Shown here piece by piece: positions 14,267-19,984 of a stretch of DNA of 19,984 nucleotides. Numbering within the stretch: the stretch's first letter is position 1; every line of letters begins with the position of its first letter. The translations under genes and the position numbers were made by a program. The DNA lies in the NCBI GenBank assembly GCA_049301135.1, contig JBAQKP010000146.1, positions 1 to 19,984 of the forward strand. Direction: 5' to 3'. Source of the DNA: JAYXXU01 sp049301135. GTDB lineage: Bacteria > Pseudomonadota > Gammaproteobacteria > Pseudomonadales > Moraxellaceae. Under the pieces are notes generated by a model that made no database searches, had not been told where the DNA came from, and was given only the letters and a program-made list of their open reading frames with translations.

Positions 14267-16405
14267 ATGCAAACGTTTTTGATTGTGCCGACCGGTACAG
14301 GTGTTGGGGTCACGTCGGCTTGTCTGGGCTTGATTCGGGCGCTGGACTATAACGGCTTAAAGGCGGGGTTTTTTCGGCCATTTATCCAAAATGAATTTAA
14401 CCAAACTGGCCAAGATCGCTCCTCTGCCCTGATCGCCAATGCGCTTGGCCTGCAACCGCCGCAAGGCCTGAGCCAAGCACACGTTGAGCGGATGCTCGGC
14501 GATGATCATGTCGATGAATTGCTGGAAGAAGTGATTGCGCTGCATCAACACGCCGCGCACGGTATGGATGCGGTAGTTGTTGAAGGCATCGTGCCGACCG
14601 GTGACAGCAGCTACGCCACACAACTGAATACCGCCTTGGCGCAGGCCTTGGATGCCGAGGTGATTTTGGTCACCAATGCCGACCTAAACGACCCTGAAGG
14701 TCTGGCAGATCGACTGGACATGCACGCGCGGCCATTTGGTGGCGTGGAAGCCAAGCGCACGGTCGGCGCGTTACTAATGCGGGTCAAAGGTCTGGCTGAA
14801 CCGGATCTGGACATTCTGACCACCGCCGGTGAATCGGTACGCAATCACGCACAAATCCAAACGCTGATCGAGAAAGTCAAACCCTACTCGCCCGCCGTCG
14901 GCAGTGACTTGTTTCATATCATCGGCATGGTGCCGTACAGTCGCGTGCTGAGTGTGCCGCGTACCTTAGACATCGCCAACGCTATCGGTGCAGAGTGGCT
15001 GAGTCAAGGCGATGCCGCCAAGCGACGGGTCGAACGCACCACGCTCTGCGCCCGCACAGTCAGTAACGTATTGGATGCCTTTCACGCTGGCACGTTGGTC
15101 GTTACCCCTGGTGACCGTGCCGATGTGCTGGTCGCGGCCGCACTCTCGACCATGAACGGGATGCAACTGGCGGGGATTTTGTTGACTGGTGGCTTCCGAC
15201 CTGAACCGCAGATTGTGGACTTGTGCCGTCCGGCGCTGGCCAGTGGCGTACCGGTGTTGGCGGTGCAGGAGGATTCGTTTGCGACCGTGACACGCCTAAG
15301 CCAATTGAGCAGCGAAATCCCCGTCGACGACCTAGAACGCGCCGAGCAAGTGGCGCGTTTTGTCTCGGCGCATATTGATCTGAATTGGCTTAAGCAGCGT
15401 TTTGCCGCTGCCCGTACGCCGCGTTTATCGCCGTCGGCATTTCGCTATGCCTTGGTACAAAAAGCCCAAGCCGCCAAAAAACGCATCGTGCTGCCGGAAG
15501 GCGCTGAGCCGCGCACCGTGCAAGCCGCAGCAATCTGCCAATCGCGTGGCATCGCGCACTGTATCTTGCTGGCCAAACGTGCCGATGTGGAAGCAGTCGC
15601 CTTGAATCGCGGTATCACGCTGCCACCGGATCTGGAAATCATTGATCCTGACAGTATCCGGCAGCGTTATGTTGCGCCGATGGTCGAGCGACGCAAGGGC
15701 AAGTTGACTGAGCCGATGGCCGAAGCACAACTGTCTGATCCGGTGGTGATTGGCACGATGATGGTGCAACTCGGTGAAGTCGATGGCTTGGTATCGGGTG
15801 CGATTAACACCACCGCCAACACCGTGCGTCCGGCCTTTCAATTGATCAAGACCGCACCGGACTTTAAGCTGGTGTCGTCGATTTTCTTTATGCTGCTACC
15901 GGAACAGGTGGTGGTGTATGGCGATTGTGCGATTAATCCGATGCCGAATGCCGAAGAGCTGGCCGAAATCGCGATCCAAAGCGCGGACTCGGCGGCGGCG
16001 TTCGGGATTGTGCCGAAAGTGGCGATGATCAGCTATTCGACTGGTGAATCTGGCTCAGGCGATGACGTGGAAAAAGTCCGTGAAGCAACTCGGATTGCCA
16101 AAGCGCGGCGGCCTGATCTGTTGATTGATGGCCCTTTGCAATATGATGCGGCGGCGATTGAAAGTGTCGGGCGGCAAAAAGCCCCAAACTCGCCGGTGGC
16201 TGGACAGGCGACGGTGTTTATTTTCCCTGATCTGAACACCGGTAATACCACGTATAAGGCAGTACAGCGTAGCGCCAACGTGGTGAGTGTGGGGCCGATG
16301 CTGCAAGGGTTGAATAAACCGGTCAACGATCTGTCACGCGGTGCATTGGTGGAAGATATTGTGTATACCATTGCGTTGACGGCGATTCAGGCTGCGACTT
16401 GTTAA
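14267..16405 (+). CDS. pta: Phosphate acetyltransferase (long, DRTGG-containing form)
   Basis: Pta converts acetyl-CoA and phosphate to acetyl phosphate, the substrate of AckA upstream. The 712-residue protein is the long enterobacterial-type form (E. coli Pta is 714). It has an N-terminal dethiobiotin-synthase-like P-loop domain starting V-P-T-G-T-G-V-G-V-T-S (7-17, lacking the usual P-loop Lys, as in other Pta), a DRTGG regulatory domain (about 215-325), and the C-terminal PTA_PTB catalytic domain (about 388-708). The catalytic domain holds K-R-I-V-L-P-E-G-A-E-P-R (405-416) and the S-Y-S-T-G-E-S-G-S-G motif (589-598) with L-I-D-G-P-L-Q-Y-D after it. The ribosome site AGGA lies nine bases before ATG. 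In E. coli the N-terminal domains mediate control by NADH, ATP and pyruvate. Co-transcribed with ackA. Confidence 0.97.
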   Translation: MQTFLIVPTGTGVGVTSACLGLIRALDYNGLKAGFFRPFIQNEFNQTGQDRSSALIANALGLQPPQGLSQAHVERMLGDDHVDELLEEVIALHQHAAHGMDAVVVEGIVPTGDSSYATQLNTALAQALDAEVILVTNADLNDPEGLADRLDMHARPFGGVEAKRTVGALLMRVKGLAEPDLDILTTAGESVRNHAQIQTLIEKVKPYSPAVGSDLFHIIGMVPYSRVLSVPRTLDIANAIGAEWLSQGDAAKRRVERTTLCARTVSNVLDAFHAGTLVVTPGDRADVLVAAALSTMNGMQLAGILLTGGFRPEPQIVDLCRPALASGVPVLAVQEDSFATVTRLSQLSSEIPVDDLERAEQVARFVSAHIDLNWLKQRFAAARTPRLSPSAFRYALVQKAQAAKKRIVLPEGAEPRTVQAAAICQSRGIAHCILLAKRADVEAVALNRGITLPPDLEIIDPDSIRQRYVAPMVERRKGKLTEPMAEAQLSDPVVIGTMMVQLGEVDGLVSGAINTTANTVRPAFQLIKTAPDFKLVSSIFFMLLPEQVVVYGDCAINPMPNAEELAEIAIQSADSAAAFGIVPKVAMISYSTGESGSGDDVEKVREATRIAKARRPDLLIDGPLQYDAAAIESVGRQKAPNSPVAGQATVFIFPDLNTGNTTYKAVQRSANVVSVGPMLQGLNKPVNDLSRGALVEDIVYTIALTAIQAATC

Positions 16406-16423
16406 GCTGTTTATGGATAAAGC

Positions 16424-16449
16424 AAGCGCATCACTTGTGGTGCGCTTTT
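16424..16449 (+). terminator. Intrinsic terminator of ackA-pta
   Basis: AAGCGCA (16424-16430) and TGCGCTT (16441-16447) form a 7-bp stem that extends inward through TCAC/GTGG, giving about ten pairs and a tetraloop. It ends in TTTT (16446-16449). It lies 18 bases after the pta stop. Confidence 0.75.
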
Positions 16450-16477
16450 GACGAAACCTATTAGACGAGAGAGTCAT

Positions 16478-17194
16478 ATGCCTGATATCGAAAGTGGCTG
16501 GCGCAGTATTCCAAGCACCCCAAAGCCAAATATGCCAAAAGCAATCGAAGAAGATTTTGAAAAATTTAAGTTAGAAATTGGCAAAGCAAACATGTATTGG
16601 TCGCATTTTAGGGCGTTATTCACTGAGTCACAGCAGACAGTCGAGATTCTTAACGAATCGGCTGGAGGTTTTTTTAGGCATATTCAAGAGATCTACTTTG
16701 ACTACGCCATTCTGCATATTGGCAGAATGCTTGATCCTGCGCAAACCAAAGTAAACAAAGTGCCTAAAGACAATTTCACTTTGGAAAAGCTGCATAAAGA
16801 ACTCAAGTCATGTCTGGATCAAAATAGCTACGATCAGGCAAACCAAATTTTTTCTACTATCAGAAAAAAATATGCTGCTAGCTTCAAGCACTTGAGAAAT
16901 AGAACAATCGCACACATGGACTATGAGACCATCAAAGACCCTGCACAACTGCCTGCAATCAATGTCCTGATGGTGAATCAATTACTTGAAAAACTAGCGG
17001 AGTACATGAACGTCATAGACGGGTATTTTCATAATACAGAGTTTGCGTATGATGGGTTTATAGAGCGTCGCGGTGTACAAGACCTAATCGCCACGTTGCG
17101 CATGGGATTACGCTATGAAGAATTAGTACAGTCACATGATATTGCGTTTGATGACTTAGATCACAGCAAGTGGCAACTTCGACAGGATAACTGA
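16478..17194 (+). CDS. HEPN/AbiU2-like protein (putative RNase of defence or toxin type)
   Basis: The 238-residue product is almost wholly helical with no signal peptide or TM segment. Its middle reads I-Y-F-D-Y-A-I-L-H-I-G-R-M-L-D-P (72-87), then N-F-T-L-E-K-L (99-105), and ends the domain with L-R-N-R-T-I-A-H-M-D (139-148). This order (an aromatic/acidic helix with G-R-M-L-D, then an R-N-R-x-x-A-H-x-D block) is what I know from the HEPN_AbiU2 family, whose abortive-infection members are linked to RNA cleavage. The Arg-His pair (R140-x5-H146) would be the HEPN catalytic motif. ATG 16478 is preceded by GAGAGAG. No antitoxin-like small gene (MNT nucleotidyltransferase) adjoins it. Composition is AT-richer than pta. 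Family call moderate; activity inferred. Confidence 0.6.
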   Translation: MPDIESGWRSIPSTPKPNMPKAIEEDFEKFKLEIGKANMYWSHFRALFTESQQTVEILNESAGGFFRHIQEIYFDYAILHIGRMLDPAQTKVNKVPKDNFTLEKLHKELKSCLDQNSYDQANQIFSTIRKKYAASFKHLRNRTIAHMDYETIKDPAQLPAINVLMVNQLLEKLAEYMNVIDGYFHNTEFAYDGFIERRGVQDLIATLRMGLRYEELVQSHDIAFDDLDHSKWQLRQDN

Positions 17195-17230
17195 CCAATT
17201 CAAGCCCGACTATGCAGCCCACACCACCCA

Positions 17231-17239
17231 TGCTATAAC
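17231..17239 (+). promoter_or_regulatory. Extended -10 promoter of the DUF2157 operon
   Basis: TGCTATAAC matches an extended -10 (TGnTATAAT) except for the last base. The spaced -35 (TATGCA near 17211) is poor, as is usual for extended -10 promoters. Transcription would begin near 17246, just after the in-frame ATG at 17245, which argues that translation really starts at ATG 17275. Confidence 0.5.
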
Positions 17240-17274
17240 CTTAAATGTCGATAAAAAAAGGCAACTCCTCCAGC

Positions 17275-18309
17275 ATGCCACATACATCATTAGACCCCAA
17301 TCAACCCGCCCAACTCAAACAGCTTCAGCAACTACACGCTGACGGCCTACTCACTGATGCCGCCTATCGTGCCGCCTACGCACAACTACGCCCAGCGCAA
17401 GTCTGGGGACACTGGCTCGAACAACTGTGCTGGATGCTGGGCAGCGCGTTACTATTGGTTGGTGTGTTGTTTTTCTTTGCTTATAACTGGGCAGCGTTGC
17501 CGAGTATGGCAAAGTTTGGCCTGCTGCAACTGGCAATCCTGAGTTGTGTCTGTGGTGCGCTCTATCTCGGCATGCAGCGGCTTGGCGGACAACTGCTGAT
17601 CACGGCGGCATCGGTGCTGGTCGGGGTGTTGTTGGCGGTATTTGGGCAGGTCTATCAAACTGGCGCAGATGCCTATAGCTTATTTGTCAGTTGGGCAGTG
17701 CTGATCAGTCTGTGGGTGATCGTCGCTCGCTTTGCAGTGTTATGGCTAGTTTGGCTGCTAATCGCACAACTGGCATGGGGCTTATATTGGCAACAACTCG
17801 GCCAACATCTATGGGCTTGGCGGCCTGAGTCAGTCACGCTGGCTGGGCATATCATCTTGTCGGGGGTTTGGTATGGACTGTATGAATTCGGCCAAAATAC
17901 CGATCTAAAAGATAGCTGGCTGGCGTGGACACAGCGCGGCTGGCTGCGTCCTGTCTTGCTGATCGCGCTGCTCCTACCGCTAAATATCATCACCAGTCTG
18001 ACTGTACTGGATGTCGATCTAAGTCTGCTGTTTTGGCTACCCGTCTGGCTGATGGTTAATCTTGCGCTGCATTATTACTATCAGTGTCGACAGCCGAGTC
18101 TGGCGGCGTTGGGGCTGGTGGTCAGTAGCATCTGCGTGACCGGTTTGGTGGCGGTCGGTCGAATATTGTCGGAATGGCTCGACAGCAGCGGCATGTTGTT
18201 AGTGTTTGCGCTGATCGTATTGGCGACTGCAACGGCAGCGGCGCGCTGGCTCAAGCATCTCTCACAGCAATTCGAGCAGGCAAAAAATCATACAGGAGCG
18301 GTGACATGA
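17275..18309 (+). CDS. DUF2157 multi-pass membrane protein
   Basis: The 344-residue protein begins with a soluble helical N-terminus (about 1-45, L-K-Q-L-Q-Q-L-H-A-D-G-L-L-T) and continues with some eight to ten membrane helices. The F-F-F-A-Y-N-W segment, followed by F-G-Q-V-Y-Q-T-G-A-D-A-Y-S-L-F, is the signature of DUF2157. The function of the family is not established. ATG 17245 would add ten residues but coincides with the predicted transcription start; 17275 is preferred although its AAGG is 13 bases away. The stop overlaps the next ATG (ATGA), so translation is coupled. The order DUF2157, DUF4401, GDYXXLXY is found together in other bacteria, pointing to a shared membrane complex or pathway. 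Confidence 0.85.
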   Translation: MPHTSLDPNQPAQLKQLQQLHADGLLTDAAYRAAYAQLRPAQVWGHWLEQLCWMLGSALLLVGVLFFFAYNWAALPSMAKFGLLQLAILSCVCGALYLGMQRLGGQLLITAASVLVGVLLAVFGQVYQTGADAYSLFVSWAVLISLWVIVARFAVLWLVWLLIAQLAWGLYWQQLGQHLWAWRPESVTLAGHIILSGVWYGLYEFGQNTDLKDSWLAWTQRGWLRPVLLIALLLPLNIITSLTVLDVDLSLLFWLPVWLMVNLALHYYYQCRQPSLAALGLVVSSICVTGLVAVGRILSEWLDSSGMLLVFALIVLATATAAARWLKHLSQQFEQAKNHTGAVT

Positions 18310-19388
18310 ACAATCCTACACCGCCGACGCTGCAACAACTACTCGACCAATTAAAGCAGCACTCCCTGCTGAGTGCGGCTGATCACGCCCGTATTTTGCA
18401 ATCTGACATTCAAGCCTCGCCGGAGAATACGCCACTGTTTGCCAAGATTCTAGCAGCGGTCGGCGCATGGTTAGCGGCGTGGTTTTTAGTGCTGTTTTTG
18501 GCGATCAGCCTATCGTTTAACGCTGACTCACCCGCGTGGCTGTGGATCGGCGTGGTGTTGTTTGGCGTAGCACTGGGGCTGCAACGCCGCATTCAGCAGG
18601 ATACGGTATTTATCCCTCAGTTTAGTCTGGCCGTCTGGATCGTTGGGCAGGTGCTGATCTTGTTTGGCATTTTTCAGTTGATTGAGCCGTATACCGAGCA
18701 TTATTTTGTGGGCTTGCTACTGGTGCAACTCTGCTTGAGTGGGATCAGTTATGCGGTGAGTCAACAGTTTGCGGTGCGCTGGCTGGCGGCGGTGGCGGTG
18801 TTTGGCTGGGCGTGGTTGGCGCTGCCGTTTGTGCTGTATCTGTTGATCGTCCTCGGTCTGCTGCTGTATTTATGGCAACCAGCGCAGCAAGGTTTAAGGA
18901 TCAGGCTACAGCCGTTGGCATGGGCGCTGCTGTGGGCTTTACCGTGTGGTCTATTGGCGGTTGATTTGGAGATGTTGTGGTTTTTACATTCCAATCAACA
19001 GCACCAAACACTGTTTTGGCTGTGGACACCAGCGCAAGGCATCATGGCGGTTGGGCTCGGCGTGACGGTGCTGCAACTGAGTCAGGGCGTGCGTGGCTGG
19101 TCGCTCGGACAGCGTGGTTTTGTAGTCGCTGCGCTGCTGATGATCGGCTGTTTTACGCCCGCCAGTGTCAGTGCTGCGTTACTGCTGTTGCTGCTCGGCT
19201 TTGCCAGTGATCGCATCAGTATTCAGGTGCTGGCCGTCGTGTTTTTAACCTATGCACTCTGGCTACTGTATTACACGCTACAGCTCAGTCTGGCCGAAAA
19301 ATCCCTGCTGATGATCGTCACAGGATTGGTATTACTGGCGGCTGGTTGGCTGATCCGGCAACATATTGTGGTTAAGGAGGCGGTATGA
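18306..19388 (+). CDS. DUF4401 multi-pass membrane protein
   Basis: A 360-residue protein with a short soluble N-terminus (T-L-Q-Q-L-L-D-Q-L-K-Q, then a linker ending N-T-P-L-F-A-K-I-L) and many hydrophobic helices from about 45 to the C-terminus. It resembles DUF4401, the usual partner of DUF2157 and GDYXXLXY proteins; the two larger proteins look like distant relatives in layout (cytosolic helical head plus a membrane domain). ATG 18306 overlaps the previous stop and has AGGAG upstream; a longer in-frame start at 18174 lies inside the preceding gene and is not supported. The following gene again overlaps by ATGA. No catalytic motif is visible; function unknown. Confidence 0.8.
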   Translation: MNNPTPPTLQQLLDQLKQHSLLSAADHARILQSDIQASPENTPLFAKILAAVGAWLAAWFLVLFLAISLSFNADSPAWLWIGVVLFGVALGLQRRIQQDTVFIPQFSLAVWIVGQVLILFGIFQLIEPYTEHYFVGLLLVQLCLSGISYAVSQQFAVRWLAAVAVFGWAWLALPFVLYLLIVLGLLLYLWQPAQQGLRIRLQPLAWALLWALPCGLLAVDLEMLWFLHSNQQHQTLFWLWTPAQGIMAVGLGVTVLQLSQGVRGWSLGQRGFVVAALLMIGCFTPASVSAALLLLLLGFASDRISIQVLAVVFLTYALWLLYYTLQLSLAEKSLLMIVTGLVLLAAGWLIRQHIVVKEAV

Positions 19389-19921
19389 CTGTACAACGTT
19401 CACGGTTACTGCTGGTGTTGGGTGCGCTGCTGATATTGGGTGCGGTGAATTTTTCGATTTGGCAAAAACAACAAGTTTTAGCCGATGGACAGATTGTTTT
19501 GCTTAAGCTTGCGCCGGTCGATCCACGCTCGCTGATGCAAGGTGATTATATGATTTTGCGCTACGATCTCGCAGATCAGTTGGCAAAGCAATATCATCAA
19601 CCGACTGGCCAACTCCCACCCAAAGGCCAACTGCTGATTGAACAGAACACACAGCACGTCGTTACACAGGGGCAGCTGTATCGCGGTCAGCCCTTGCAGG
19701 CCGGTCAATCCTTGCTGAATTATCGCCACAAAAATGGGCAAATTTGGCTTGGTGCAGAGTCGTTTTTTTTCCAAGAGGGTTTTGCGGCAGCGTACCAAGT
19801 CGCTGAATATGCCGAACTACGGGTCGACGATCGGGGACACAGCGTGTTGGTCGGTCTATACGACGCCAAACTTCAGCCGATCCGACCGACTCTGCCGAAA
19901 ACCCCGCCAGATACTTTATGA
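19385..19921 (+). CDS. GDYXXLXY domain-containing membrane-anchored protein
   Basis: The 178-residue product has an N-terminal membrane anchor or signal segment (about 8-22) and a periplasmic domain with the family-defining G-D-Y-M-I-L-R-Y (53-60) preceded by K-L-A-P-V-D-P-R-S-L-M-Q. The family is small and uncharacterised; it travels with DUF2157 and DUF4401 proteins. A strong ribosome site (AAGGAGG) sits four bases before ATG 19385, in the overlap with the previous gene. It closes the operon. The 63 bases after its stop contain no clear terminator and no gene. Confidence 0.85.
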   Translation: MTVQRSRLLLVLGALLILGAVNFSIWQKQQVLADGQIVLLKLAPVDPRSLMQGDYMILRYDLADQLAKQYHQPTGQLPPKGQLLIEQNTQHVVTQGQLYRGQPLQAGQSLLNYRHKNGQIWLGAESFFFQEGFAAAYQVAEYAELRVDDRGHSVLVGLYDAKLQPIRPTLPKTPPDTL

Positions 19922-19984
19922 GCCATCGATTTTAGGCTAGTCTAGCGGCTGATCGAATTGAGATGTTTGCCGCACTATGTCCTC

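Noticed and set aside
18174..18305. 44-residue N-terminal extension of the DUF4401 protein
   Set aside because: It overlaps the DUF2157 gene deeply, whereas ATG 18306 has AGGAG and the typical ATGA overlap.

Overview
The window looks like chromosomal DNA of a gammaproteobacterium. Lon, Prc, NagZ, ProA, AckA and Pta are all of gammaproteobacterial type, and the single-copy layout plus moderate GC would suit Pseudomonadales, perhaps near Moraxellaceae. That placement is an inference from gene content and protein flavour, not a phylogeny. Most of the window is ordinary housekeeping sequence, with three AT-richer patches (about 90-1085, 12100-12900 and 16450-17200) that hold poorly known or accessory genes.

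Left edge (1-1085): the first ~85 bases look like the end of an IS1-family insertion sequence, with the transposase N-terminus (a CxxC zinc-ribbon start) reading leftward out of the window and an IS1-like terminal repeat just outside it. Next to it lies a tight two-gene AT-rich cassette. It encodes a 175-residue protein with no good start codon, possibly 5'-damaged by the IS, and a small one-TM protein with a cytosolic helical domain. I recognise neither.

Protein and cell-wall quality control (1274-8008): lon (ATP-dependent protease) is followed by two hairpins, the second an intrinsic terminator. Then come a small DUF4870-type membrane protein, prc/tsp (periplasmic tail-specific protease, minus strand) and, divergently, nagZ (beta-N-acetylglucosaminidase of peptidoglycan recycling).

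Middle (8095-10353): an LCMT-like SAM methyltransferase converges on an alpha/beta hydrolase with a C-terminal PilZ-like domain. The hydrolase part resembles RhlA, and the fusion would connect lipid or surfactant chemistry to cyclic-di-GMP. Behind it is a ~420-bp intergenic region with a perfect 12-bp direct repeat at 22-bp spacing.

Metabolism (10773-16405): proA (proline biosynthesis), an orphan membrane-anchored protein, then ackA-pta, the acetate/acetyl-phosphate overflow pair, ending in a strong terminator.

Right end (16478-19921): a lone HEPN/AbiU2-like protein with an R-N-R-T-I-A-H motif, then a three-gene membrane operon (DUF2157, DUF4401, GDYXXLXY protein) whose genes overlap by ATGA and which has an extended -10 promoter at its front. 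I found no tRNA, rRNA or CRISPR array.
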